DNA from: an uncultured Eubacterium sp.
GTDB taxonomy: Bacteria > Bacillota > Clostridia > Lachnospirales > Lachnospiraceae
Assembly: GCA_946412445.1 (NCBI GenBank)
Contig: CAMKHH010000022.1
Location: forward strand, 1 to 9,670
Reading direction: 5' to 3'
DNA length: 9,670 nucleotides
Part shown: one piece after another, positions 1 to 7,957 of the stretch
Numbering within the stretch: position 1 is the first letter of the stretch
Layout: each line of letters begins with the position of its first letter
Notes under the pieces: generated by a model
Told to the model about the DNA's origin: nothing
The model's database searches: none
What the model saw: the letters and a program-made list of their open reading frames with translations, nothing else
Made by a program: the position numbers and the translations under genes

Positions 1-1431
1 ATCTTCCCCATCATCATTGCCTGTGTCTTCCGTAGTCGTATCTCCTGTGGTGCCCCCAAGCTGTTTAATAAAGTTCTGGGCACTGGCAGCACGTTTTGTT
101 TTTGGAAACTTGGATACGATTTCCTGAAAATTGGCTATCGCATTCTGGGTGTCACCCGCATAACGGTAAGAATGTGCCAGTAAATTCAACACTGTGAAAT
201 CATCCGCATTAATTTCCTTTGCTTTTGTCAGTTTATCAATTGCCGTTACATAATCTGCATTGTCAAAAGACTCCTGACCGTCTTTAAGCAGCTGCTTAAA
301 CATAGTGGTCTGGATATTACCATAAATTTTATCATAGACAGCCTTTGCATCCACGGAGAGCAGTTCTGTATTCATGCCTTCCAGTGCCTTGGCCGCCTGG
401 TCATACTTTTCACTGTTATAGGCAGAAAATGCCTTAATCAGGTTTTCATAAGCAGCTGTCTTTTCCCCTGCTTCACTAATCTGCTGCTGTGCAGAAGCCA
501 CTGTATTGTCCGACTCTTCAATTTGGCTCTTTAAGTCTGTAATCTGTGTCTCCTGGCTCGCCATCGTGTTGCTGTATTCCACTATTTTTTCATTGGCACC
601 ACGGTTTATTCCCTGTTTCAGTGACGGAACTACCAGAAACCATACAACCAGCCCGCCCACTATCAGACCCAGTCCGATATTTAAAAGTGTGGCCGCTACA
701 GAACTTTCACGAAAAGTAGGCGTCTGTATCACCGTCATATTTTCCACAGGTTCTTCCTGGACCGGTTCTCCCTTTCTGGACTTAAAAAATCGTCTGGGTT
801 CCAGACTGGTTACTGTGCCGGTCTGTTCGTCTACCTCTTTCAGGAATCGCAGCGAGGTGGAATTCGTCTTATCAATACGCATTGCTTTCTTTAATATTTT
901 ACGGGCTTTTTCGTATTCTTCCCTTTTTAAGTATATCAAAGCCAGCAGATGGTAGCCCTTTATAAGTTTTGGATTCTGATTCAATATTTTTTTCAGCTGA
1001 ATAGCCGCTACATCTTCGTTGCCTTCTCTGCAGCATTTCAATGCAGTATTATATTTCTTAATTGTCTGATTAATCATGTCCAGTTTTGCCGGCTCCGCCT
1101 GCAGCTTCTGGATATACTCTGTTGCCATATTCTGTTCCGGCAGAATATTCTTACTGATAATCCATTCGCTTAAGGCCGCTACTGCCTCACCGGTTTCAAA
1201 ATAGACCAGCCCCAGAAGGTTTCTGGCCGGTATGTTCAGTTTGTTATACCTCAGACTCTGCTTCAATAAATCAATGGCACCGGACAAATCTCTGATTTCC
1301 GCTTTATCCAGTCCCTGATTATAATACAGGACAGAAAGCTGGAGCGCTTTTCTTTGAACACCCAGATCAAATCCACATACAGGACAAACTTGAGCGCCGC
1401 TGACCGCAGCACCGCAATTCATACAATTCAT
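1..1431 (-). CDS. Zinc-ribbon, single-pass membrane protein with TPR repeats on both sides of the membrane (3' end cut by window edge)
   Basis: This reading frame is open for 477 codons from an ATG to the window edge, with no stop, so the C-terminus is missing. Residues 3-19 form a zinc ribbon (C3-x2-C6 and C16-x2-C19). Because C3 is needed, the first ATG is preferred over M4. TPR-like helical pairs are visible at about 34-66, 68-100, 126-154 and 156-189. A basic stretch (RRFFKSRK, 213-220) comes before one hydrophobic segment at about 248-269. This predicts the N-terminal half in the cytosol and the C-terminal half outside. After the membrane come a polar coiled-coil-like stretch (about 279-330), further TPR-like units (about 332-360, 378-409, 412-444) and a Thr/Asp/Glu-rich tail. 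TPRs usually scaffold protein-protein contacts, and no catalytic motif is visible. The start codon overlaps the stop of the preceding 52-residue gene (ATGA), and its AAAGGAG ribosome binding site lies inside that gene. The specific function is unknown. Confidence 0.88.
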   Translation of the reverse strand, partial: MNCMNCGAAVSGAQVCPVCGFDLGVQRKALQLSVLYYNQGLDKAEIRDLSGAIDLLKQSLRYNKLNIPARNLLGLVYFETGEAVAALSEWIISKNILPEQNMATEYIQKLQAEPAKLDMINQTIKKYNTALKCCREGNEDVAAIQLKKILNQNPKLIKGYHLLALIYLKREEYEKARKILKKAMRIDKTNSTSLRFLKEVDEQTGTVTSLEPRRFFKSRKGEPVQEEPVENMTVIQTPTFRESSVAATLLNIGLGLIVGGLVVWFLVVPSLKQGINRGANEKIVEYSNTMASQETQITDLKSQIEESDNTVASAQQQISEAGEKTAAYENLIKAFSAYNSEKYDQAAKALEGMNTELLSVDAKAVYDKIYGNIQTTMFKQLLKDGQESFDNADYVTAIDKLTKAKEINADDFTVLNLLAHSYRYAGDTQNAIANFQEIVSKFPKTKRAASAQNFIKQLGGTTGDTTTEDTGNDDGED

Positions 1432-1586
1432 AGTGACTCCTTTGATTCCTGGTCATTACGTGTTTTCAGCATCTCTTTGAGAATATCAATGACATCTGTC
1501 AAATCCCGGCTGTATATGGCACTTTCAACCTCATCCACATCCAGAAGCGGCTTAAATTTCTTTAACTCTTCCTCATAATTAATCAT
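1428..1586 (-). CDS. Small acidic protein of 52 residues, unknown function
   Basis: This short frame begins at an ATG preceded by a strong GGAGGA ribosome binding site (about 1591-1596) and ends in a TGA that overlaps the start of the TPR gene as ATGA. It begins 18 nt after the folC stop. The protein starts MINYEEELKKF and is rich in acidic and basic residues. It has no signal peptide, no membrane segment and no cysteines, and its spacing of hydrophobic residues (for example LTDVIDILKEML) suggests amphipathic helices. An in-frame ATG at 1598 would add four residues (MEER) but has no ribosome binding site. The case for a real gene rests on the ribosome binding site, the tight packing in the operon and the translational-coupling overlap. 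I do not recognise the family. A partner or regulator of the TPR membrane protein is a guess from position only. Confidence 0.8.
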   Translation of the reverse strand: MINYEEELKKFKPLLDVDEVESAIYSRDLTDVIDILKEMLKTRNDQESKESL

Positions 1587-1604
1587 TCTTTCCTCCATGG
1601 GCAG

Positions 1605-2900
1605 CTAGTACCCCATCCTGCTGCCAAGATAATCTTTCAATTCTCCGGCCAGATATAGGGATCCTACACAGAACAGCATGCCATCTCCTTTTTCACGATA
1701 TGCAGCTTCGAAAGCATGTCCCACATCCGGTTCTGACATCACCCGATGACATCCTGCTTCAAGAAACAGCTGAGCGAGTTCCTCCGCCGGAACTCCCCGG
1801 CTGCCCCCTATACGAGTGGTAATTACCTGTTCCGGGTGAATACCTTCTTCTATTTCCTGAATCATATCTTTATATCGTTTATCATGGACAGCAGAAAACA
1901 AGATCGTTATTTTCTGACTGTCCTTAAAACTGCAGACGGTATTCACAAATTCGGCCACTCCATCTTCATTGTGAGCCCCATCTATAATCACACCCGGCAG
2001 AACCGTTTCCATCCGGCCGGGCCATTTCGCATCAGCTATCCCTTCTGCGAGGATATGCTTCGGGATATGATGCACTGACTCCAGATTCCGCATGGTAAAA
2101 TAAGCCAGTGAGGCATTCATCATCTGGTATCTGGCTATATAAGGAATTTGTAACTGCACAGTCTCATCCTCATACCTGAAATCAAATGTAATGCCTGCCT
2201 TTGTCTGTGTCTTTATCGTGTACATATCCGGCTTTAGTTCATAGGAAGGACTACATAACGCACGTGCTTGCCCATTGATGACTTCTGACGCATCCTTTCT
2301 ATGTCCATCATAGATAACAGGCACTCTCGGTTTTATTATGCCGGCTTTCTCACCTGCGATTTCTGGAATTGTTTCTCCCAGATATTCCGTATGATCTCTG
2401 CTGATGGATGTGATGATACAAGCCAATGGTTTTTCCACTACATTCGTTGCATCCAGCCGCCCGCCCAGCCCGGTCTCAAGTATCACATACTCCGTATGCT
2501 TTTTTTTAAAAATATACATTCCCATCAGGAACAGCATTTCAAAATAGCTGGGATGTACACTTCCATCAGCTATAAACCCATCCACCACCTTTTTTGTCTC
2601 GGCAAAAGCTTCGAGAAACAGATCATCATCCACCATTTCCTGGTTGATCATATACCGTTCGTTAATTTTAATCAGATGGGGTGAGGTAAACAATCCACAG
2701 CTGCAGCCGCCCATTAAAAGCATGGAATTCAGATAGGCGCAGACGCTTCCCTTTCCGTTGGTTCCTGCCACGTGTATGATTTTCAGTCCCTTATGAGGAT
2801 CGCCCATACGGCGCAGCAATTCTCTGGTGTGTTCAGGTGGATTTTTAGTCGTAAACTTTGGTATTTCTTCTATATAGCTAACCGCTTCTGTATAATTCAA
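1605..2900 (-). CDS. folC: Folylpolyglutamate synthase / dihydrofolate synthase (FolC)
   Basis: FolC is a cytoplasmic Mur-ligase-family enzyme that adds glutamate to dihydropteroate and/or reduced folates using ATP. Numbering from the TTG start (431 residues, usual family length), the P-loop is GTNGKGS at 46-52 and is followed by the FTSPHL segment (71-76). LETGLGG (141-147) carries a likely Mg-ligand Glu, and DHTEYLG (169-175) carries the conserved His. GEKAGIIKP (183-191) places the probable carbamylated lysine at K185, and DGAHN (307-311) is the C-terminal-domain motif. The start is taken as TTG at 2900 because AGGAG lies 7 nt upstream and the family usually begins near MNY-EA. An in-frame ATG at 2936 would add 12 residues, lacks a ribosome binding site and overlaps a promoter -10. 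Whether the enzyme has both activities or only FPGS activity cannot be told from sequence. It heads a three-gene cluster with the small protein and the TPR protein. Confidence 0.95.
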   Translation of the reverse strand: MNYTEAVSYIEEIPKFTTKNPPEHTRELLRRMGDPHKGLKIIHVAGTNGKGSVCAYLNSMLLMGGCSCGLFTSPHLIKINERYMINQEMVDDDLFLEAFAETKKVVDGFIADGSVHPSYFEMLFLMGMYIFKKKHTEYVILETGLGGRLDATNVVEKPLACIITSISRDHTEYLGETIPEIAGEKAGIIKPRVPVIYDGHRKDASEVINGQARALCSPSYELKPDMYTIKTQTKAGITFDFRYEDETVQLQIPYIARYQMMNASLAYFTMRNLESVHHIPKHILAEGIADAKWPGRMETVLPGVIIDGAHNEDGVAEFVNTVCSFKDSQKITILFSAVHDKRYKDMIQEIEEGIHPEQVITTRIGGSRGVPAEELAQLFLEAGCHRVMSEPDVGHAFEAAYREKGDGMLFCVGSLYLAGELKDYLGSRMGY

Positions 2901-2907
2901 AACTTTA

Positions 2908-2912
2908 CTCCT
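2908..2912 (-). promoter_or_regulatory. Ribosome binding site that decides the folC TTG start
   Basis: AGGAG on the minus strand sits 7 nt before the TTG at 2900-2898. No comparable site precedes the longer-frame ATG at 2936. This is the main reason for choosing the shorter FolC. Confidence 0.75.
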
Positions 2913-2918
2913 GTGACT

Positions 2919-2946
2919 ATTATAATATAGTAGCAAAATATGTCCA
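2919..2946 (-). promoter_or_regulatory. Probable sigma-A promoter for the folC cluster
   Basis: On the minus strand, TGGACA (2946-2941, five of six matches to the -35 consensus) and TATAAT (2924-2919, perfect -10) are separated by 16 nt. An A-rich stretch just upstream (about 2947-2965) resembles an UP element. The expected start point near 2912 falls at the folC ribosome binding site, giving an unusually short leader of about 12 nt. Either the leader is truly short or the start point is shifted by a few bases. Confidence 0.6.
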
Positions 2947-2967
2947 TAGTTTTTTGGGTTTTTTCTT

Positions 2968-3011
2968 CGACACTTTTTCCTGTTTGTGACAGGAATCGTT
3001 TTGTGGTGTCG
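2968..3011 (-). repeat. Nested inverted repeat downstream of the LtaS-like gene
   Basis: The outer arms CGACAC/GTGTCG (3011-3006 and 2973-2968) enclose an inner 7-bp hairpin TTCCTGT/ACAGGAA (2995-2989 and 2983-2977) with a 5-nt loop. It lies 24 nt past the stop at 3036 and could form a structured 3' end of the valS-operon transcript. Minus-strand bases after it are A-rich, with no U tract, so it does not look like a canonical intrinsic terminator. Confidence 0.45.
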
Positions 3012-3035
3012 TTTCCAGGTATTCCCGGATATTAT

Positions 3036-5147
3036 TTAGGGGGTTGTGTCAGCAGGTTGTTCGGGGGGTGTATCTGTTCCTTCCGGGTTCGCAGCGGGTG
3101 TCAATATATCCTGTGGCAATGGTGATGGTGTCGGCATAACAAATGGTTCTTTGAAGATAATTGCAGCAGAGCGGGAAAGTACTTTCTTGGTCGAAGAATT
3201 GCTTTGCTGTGCAACATCTATTTTATCCCCTTCCTTCAGTTCCACATCCTTCACCAGGAGTTGTGTATTACTGATGAAGATTGTGCCCTCCGTAAGCTCT
3301 TCATTCACTTCCAGCTTACTGGACGCCGTGAAGTTTTCACCGGTGACGGAATAGGTCCCGTCCGCAATTTTGGATACCTCACCTATGGTGACTGGTAATA
3401 CCCCCAGAGTCATTTCACTTTTCGTATAAGGATTATCTCCGCCATAGGCATATTTCTTCCCATAAAGCAAATCATACTGTAATGCTTCCAGATCCACCTG
3501 ATAGTTTTTTGTATTTCTGCGTGTCTGATGGTACCGGAAGATGGTTCCGTCATGAATTCCTATGCGGTTGAACACCTCAGCCGCCATCTGATAGGCAGAC
3601 AGATTCTTATCCTTTTTTTCAAGCCCCATGTTGTCCCACATAACGTACTGCGTCTGGAAAAGGTAACGGTTTTTTACATCTTTAATCTCCAGGCCCATAG
3701 TAGGAAGGTGATCTCCATACATAACCAAAATTACCGGTTCCGGATAATTCGCCAGAGTATCTGTAAGATTTTTAACAAATTGATCCATCTCATGAATTTC
3801 ATTCACATAATATTCCCAGGAATAATTATTCTTCTCCTTATCGTCAGCCCCTGTTACTGTGATTTCAGGATTCTCCAGAACAGGTTCCGTGGGATAGTCT
3901 CCATGTCCCTGCACGGAAACCGTATATACATAATCAGGTCCCTCTGAGGAATCCAGACATTTTACGATTTCATCGGTGAGAATATGATCCTTAACCCAGC
4001 CCGTCTCTGTGGTATCCGAGATATCCGGCATATATTCCTCTGAGGTGAAGGAATCAAAGCCCAGCATCGGGAATACGGATTTTCTGGAATAGAAATTTGC
4101 CTCGTTATTATGGATGGCATGGGTCGCATATCCCAGATTCTTCAATACATATGGAGCACTTTCACATGTTGTATCCTTTAAAATAGTTTTATAGGGATAT
4201 TCTCCAGGTCCAAAATAACGGAGACTCATGCCGGTGATTGATTCAAATTCTGTATTTGCAGTACCTGCACCAACAGCGGGAACCCGAAAATATCCCGAAG
4301 AATAGTCTCTCATCAACTGGCGGAAATTAGGAATCGGATCCTCTGAGATATTCAGGAAGTTCACCAGCTCAGGATCAAAAAAGGATTCTAACTGTAAAAA
4401 TATGATATTAGGCTGCTTATCCAGTAACGAATCCTTCGTATCGCCTTCGCTCCTTACGATATTATCTATAAGGTTTTCAGAATAGCCATTGGGCTCAGAG
4501 ATTCCTGTGTCAAAGAGGGTAACAGCCAGGCAGTAAGGGTATCCATAATCCTGATAAGCAAATGCAATATTTCCAAAGTAATTGGATAGGATTCGCTTTT
4601 CCAGCGCCACTTTTGTAGCTCCGGAAAACAGCAGAACAGTTCCAATAACCAGAGAAAGATTTACCACCCAATGAATTTTCCCCCTGAACTTAGGTCCCCT
4701 TACCCACAGCCATACAAAGAACAGCAGAAGCAGTACCAGCAGGATAGCTACAAATACAAGCATGGTGGGGGATAAATACTTATTCATGATTTTAGTTGCA
4801 TCACTTAACAGCTTTAAATCAGGACCCGTAAAGGGAGTTACACGGTTTGCCAACAGCACTCCGTTGACAATTCCGAGAATCAGCCAGAATGCACCTATAA
4901 TAAGGCGTACCAGCGTTCTCCTCCGAAACAGATATGCAAGCATTGAAGTTGTAAAAATCAAAAATGTATTGTACAAAAATACCCAGGGACGGCTAGTCAT
5001 ATAGGTCCATGCATCCGTCAGTGAATGACGGGATATGGCCTCTATGATAAAGTAAAGCACGCAGCAGCCCAGTGCCTGCAGCAGCAGTGAAATCCTATTA
5101 CAAAAAGCAGATACCTTCTGCCAGTTAATCTTTTTTAATACTTTCAT
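3036..5147 (-). CDS. LTA synthase (LtaS) family polyglycerolphosphate synthase with extra IPT/TIG-like C-terminal domain
   Basis: LtaS-family enzymes are membrane-anchored and polymerise glycerol phosphate from phosphatidylglycerol outside the cell. This 703-residue protein has five predicted membrane segments (about 19-38, 55-74, 80-100, 126-149, 160-180) followed by a sulfatase-fold catalytic domain (about 245-540). Visible active-site candidates are E254 in LQLESF, T296 in GAGTANTEFE (nucleophile position), H346, Y353 and R355 in the FYSR segment, H415 in QGHGDYP, and D479/H480 in MYGDH. All match metal or substrate positions known in Staphylococcus aureus LtaS. Residues about 585-665 form an extra beta-rich region resembling an IPT/TIG fold, followed by a Pro/Thr-rich tail without LPXTG. 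A GAGGAG ribosome binding site precedes the ATG. The gene starts 32 nt after valS with no visible promoter between, so co-transcription under the valine T-box is likely. The exact polymer (type I LTA or another phosphoglycerol-modified glycan) is not settled by sequence. Confidence 0.92.
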   Translation of the reverse strand: MKVLKKINWQKVSAFCNRISLLLQALGCCVLYFIIEAISRHSLTDAWTYMTSRPWVFLYNTFLIFTTSMLAYLFRRRTLVRLIIGAFWLILGIVNGVLLANRVTPFTGPDLKLLSDATKIMNKYLSPTMLVFVAILLVLLLLFFVWLWVRGPKFRGKIHWVVNLSLVIGTVLLFSGATKVALEKRILSNYFGNIAFAYQDYGYPYCLAVTLFDTGISEPNGYSENLIDNIVRSEGDTKDSLLDKQPNIIFLQLESFFDPELVNFLNISEDPIPNFRQLMRDYSSGYFRVPAVGAGTANTEFESITGMSLRYFGPGEYPYKTILKDTTCESAPYVLKNLGYATHAIHNNEANFYSRKSVFPMLGFDSFTSEEYMPDISDTTETGWVKDHILTDEIVKCLDSSEGPDYVYTVSVQGHGDYPTEPVLENPEITVTGADDKEKNNYSWEYYVNEIHEMDQFVKNLTDTLANYPEPVILVMYGDHLPTMGLEIKDVKNRYLFQTQYVMWDNMGLEKKDKNLSAYQMAAEVFNRIGIHDGTIFRYHQTRRNTKNYQVDLEALQYDLLYGKKYAYGGDNPYTKSEMTLGVLPVTIGEVSKIADGTYSVTGENFTASSKLEVNEELTEGTIFISNTQLLVKDVELKEGDKIDVAQQSNSSTKKVLSRSAAIIFKEPFVMPTPSPLPQDILTPAANPEGTDTPPEQPADTTP

Positions 5148-5179
5148 AATCCTCTCCTCGTTGGAACAGCTCCCACCTA

Positions 5180-7828
5180 TCAGGAAATCTGTGCAATCCG
5201 TTCCTTCACCTGTTCCATCATCTTCTGATAATTTTCCAGCTTGTCTTTCTCTTCCTGCACCTTAGCAGCCGGTGCCTTGCTTACGAACTTTTCATTCTTA
5301 AGCATCCCTTCTGAGCGCGCAATTTCCTTACACAGGCGGCGCTCTTCTTTTTTCAGACGTTCCATCTCTTTTTCGATATCCACAAGCTCGGCGAATGGGA
5401 TATAAAGCGTGGCATTCGGAATCACCACTGAGATAGCGTCCTGGGCAATCCCTTCTTTGTTTTCACGTACCAAAACTTCACTGGCACCCGAAAGCGTTGC
5501 AAAAAAGACCTTACCCGTCTCAAATACGTTCCTGACTTTACAATCCTCAGATACTACGTATACAGATGCCTTTTTGCTTGGCGGTACATTCATCTGTGTC
5601 CGAACCGTACGTATGCCGCGGACTGCTTCTTTTATCATTTCCACTGCATCCTCTTCATCCTGATAACTCCAGGCCTGCTTCCATTCAGGCCAGGCAGAGG
5701 TCATGATGGTCTCCTCATTGGGGTTTAAGGTACAGTAAATTTCTTCTGTAAGAAATGGCATATAAGGATGCAGCATCTTCAGCGCATTCCCAAGCACTGT
5801 CTTCAATGTCCATAGGGCTGCAGCCTTTGTGGTGTCCGTCTCACTGTAAAGGCGTGGCTTTACCATCTCAATATACCAGTCACAGAATTCCTCCCAGATA
5901 AAATCATACACCTTTGAAACAGCAATTCCCAGTTCAAACTTCTCCAGGTTGTCCGTTACCTCCTGTGTCAGTTTATTAACTTTACTGAGTACCCACTTGT
6001 CAGAACTGGTCAGCGTTTGTTCATCTATTACTTCGGGCACCTCGGCTTTTTCCAGATTCATCAGAATAAATCTGGATGCATTCCATACTTTATTGGCAAA
6101 ATTCCGGCTTGACTCCACACGCTCCCAATAAAAGCGCATATCATTTCCGGGAGCGTTTCCTGTAATCAGTGTCAGCCGCAGTGCATCCGCACCGTATTTG
6201 TCGATAACTTCCAGAGGATCAATTCCATTTCCAAGAGATTTACTCATCTTACGGCCCTCGGAATCCCGCACAAGTCCATGAATCAGTACATGATCAAATG
6301 GAGATTGACCGGTCTGCTCAAGCCCTGAGAAAACCATACGGATTACCCAAAAGAAGATGATATCATATCCTGTCACCAGTACATTCGTAGGGTAGAAGTA
6401 CCCCAGTTCCGGCGTCTTATCCGGCCAGCCCAAAGTTGAGAACGGCCACAGGGCAGAGCTGAACCATGTATCCAGTGTGTCCGGATCCTGCGTCAAATGC
6501 GTGCTGCCACATGCCGGACACTTATGAGGAGCTCCGCCTCTTTGTACTACCACCTCACCACATGCATCGCAATAGTATGCGGGAATTCTATGTCCCCACC
6601 ACAGCTGACGGGAAATGCACCAGTCACGGATATTTTCCAGCCAGTGCAGATACGTCTTATCAAAGCGCTCCGGCACAAAGGTCAAGTCTCCGTCTTTCAG
6701 AGTCTGGATGGCCGCATCTCCCATCTCCTTCATCTTTACAAACCACTGGGGCTTGATCATCGGCTCAATTGTAGTCTTGCACCGGTCATGTGTACCTACC
6801 GCATGTACATGGTCTGTTACTTTCACTAAAAGCCCCTGCTCCTCCAGATCCTTCACCATGGCTTTTCTGGCTTCATAGCGGTCCATCCCTGTATACTTCC
6901 CACACAATTCGTTCATCGTGGCGTCATCATTCATAATGTTGATTTCTTCCAGATTATGACGCTTTCCCACTTCAAAATCATTCGGATCATGAGCGGGCGT
7001 GATTTTCACACATCCGGTTCCAAACTCCTTGTCTACGTATTCATCTGCAATCACAGGAATTTCCCGGTCTGTAAGCGGAAGATGGCAGATCCTTCCAATC
7101 AGGTCTTTATACCGCTCATCCTCCGGGTTTACAGCGACGGCAGTATCCCCAAGCAGCGTCTCAGGGCGGGTCGTTGCGATTTCCACATAGCGCCCCTCTT
7201 CTCCTGCAATCGGATATCTGATATGCCAGAAATGTCCGGATTGATCTTCGTGTTCCACTTCTGCATCAGAAATCGAGGTCTGACATACCGGACACCAGTT
7301 GATGATTCTGGAGCCTTTATAGATATAACCCTTCTCATATAGCTTTACAAAGACTTCTTCTACGGCCTTTGAGCAGCCTTCATCCATAGTAAAACGTTCC
7401 CGCTCCCAGTCTGCGGAGGAGCCCATCCTCTTTAACTGTCCTACGATACGGTTTCCATACTCCTCTTTCCACTCCCAGCAGTACTTCAGAAACTCTTCAC
7501 GGCCGATTTCTTCTTTATCGATACCTCTTTCTTTCAGCATCTCGGTAACCTTTACCTCTGTTGCAATCGCTGCGTGATCCGTACCAGGCTGCCACAGAGC
7601 CTCATATCCTTGCATTCTCTTAAAACGGATCAAAATATCCTGCATGGTATTATCCAGTGCATGCCCCATATGCAGCTGCCCCGTAACATTTGGCGGCGGC
7701 ATCACAATCGTAAATGGTTTTTTGTCGAGATTTACTTTTGCATGAAAATAGCCTTTATCGATCCACTTCTGATACAATCTGTCTTCTAAGCCTTGGGGAT
7801 CATAGGTTTTAGCAAGCTCTTTACTCAT
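5180..7828 (-). CDS. valS: Valyl-tRNA synthetase (ValS)
   Basis: ValS is a cytoplasmic class Ia synthetase that joins valine to tRNA-Val and hydrolyses mischarged Thr-tRNA-Val. At 882 residues it has the usual bacterial length. The HIGH-type signature is HMGH at 53-56 after PPPNVTG, and KMSKS is at 527-531. The CP1 editing domain is shown by TTRPETLLGDTAV (219-231) and GTGCVKITPAHDP (270-282). Cysteine pairs C179/C182, C420/C423 and C437/C440 suggest zinc knuckles. The anticodon-binding helical domain covers about 600-760, and a charged coiled coil (about 815-880) forms the C-terminal tRNA-binding arm. An AAAGGAG ribosome binding site is 8 nt before the ATG. Expression is controlled by the T-box leader immediately upstream, whose specifier reads GUA (Val). 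No key residue appears to be missing. Confidence 0.98.
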   Translation of the reverse strand: MSKELAKTYDPQGLEDRLYQKWIDKGYFHAKVNLDKKPFTIVMPPPNVTGQLHMGHALDNTMQDILIRFKRMQGYEALWQPGTDHAAIATEVKVTEMLKERGIDKEEIGREEFLKYCWEWKEEYGNRIVGQLKRMGSSADWERERFTMDEGCSKAVEEVFVKLYEKGYIYKGSRIINWCPVCQTSISDAEVEHEDQSGHFWHIRYPIAGEEGRYVEIATTRPETLLGDTAVAVNPEDERYKDLIGRICHLPLTDREIPVIADEYVDKEFGTGCVKITPAHDPNDFEVGKRHNLEEINIMNDDATMNELCGKYTGMDRYEARKAMVKDLEEQGLLVKVTDHVHAVGTHDRCKTTIEPMIKPQWFVKMKEMGDAAIQTLKDGDLTFVPERFDKTYLHWLENIRDWCISRQLWWGHRIPAYYCDACGEVVVQRGGAPHKCPACGSTHLTQDPDTLDTWFSSALWPFSTLGWPDKTPELGYFYPTNVLVTGYDIIFFWVIRMVFSGLEQTGQSPFDHVLIHGLVRDSEGRKMSKSLGNGIDPLEVIDKYGADALRLTLITGNAPGNDMRFYWERVESSRNFANKVWNASRFILMNLEKAEVPEVIDEQTLTSSDKWVLSKVNKLTQEVTDNLEKFELGIAVSKVYDFIWEEFCDWYIEMVKPRLYSETDTTKAAALWTLKTVLGNALKMLHPYMPFLTEEIYCTLNPNEETIMTSAWPEWKQAWSYQDEEDAVEMIKEAVRGIRTVRTQMNVPPSKKASVYVVSEDCKVRNVFETGKVFFATLSGASEVLVRENKEGIAQDAISVVIPNATLYIPFAELVDIEKEMERLKKEERRLCKEIARSEGMLKNEKFVSKAPAAKVQEEKDKLENYQKMMEQVKERIAQIS

Positions 7829-7870
7829 CTGATTTTCTCCTTTGAGGTTGAATTATCTCACTGCGATGAT

Positions 7871-7917
7871 GAAACAGAAAAGGGAACAAAATTGTGCTAA
7901 GCGCAATCTTTGTTCCC
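7871..7917 (-). terminator. Intrinsic terminator of the valS T-box leader
   Basis: GGGAACAAA (7917-7909) pairs perfectly with TTTGTTCCC (7890-7882). The stem extends through ATTG/CAAT past a single bulged G and an internal mismatch to a small TTA loop. TTTT and then CTGTTT follow on the minus strand. It lies about 40 nt beyond the antiterminator instead of directly overlapping it. It would also be the first visible terminator for transcripts reading through from the glycosidase gene. Confidence 0.85.
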
Positions 7918-7957
7918 ACTCATCTTTTATCTGCACGGCATCGCAGCTTCACACCAT

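Noticed and set aside
506..955. 149-codon plus-strand open frame
   Set aside because: It lies antisense to the TPR membrane protein gene, has no ribosome binding site and encodes a low-complexity Ser-rich translation without a recognisable domain.
1587..1598. Upstream in-frame ATG for the 52-residue protein
   Set aside because: The ATG at 1598 has no ribosome binding site and its codons overlap the GGAGGA that serves the ATG at 1586.
2901..2936. N-terminal 12-codon extension of FolC
   Set aside because: The ATG at 2936 has no ribosome binding site, the stretch contains a promoter -10, and FolC proteins normally start near the TTG-encoded position.
2968..3011. Intrinsic terminator for the valS operon
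   Set aside because: The hairpin is followed by an A-rich stretch, not T-rich, on the transcribed strand, and on the plus strand it also lacks a proper T tract after the stem.
6466..6878. Overlapping plus-strand open frames
   Set aside because: They are shadows of valS, whose frame is intact with all signature motifs.
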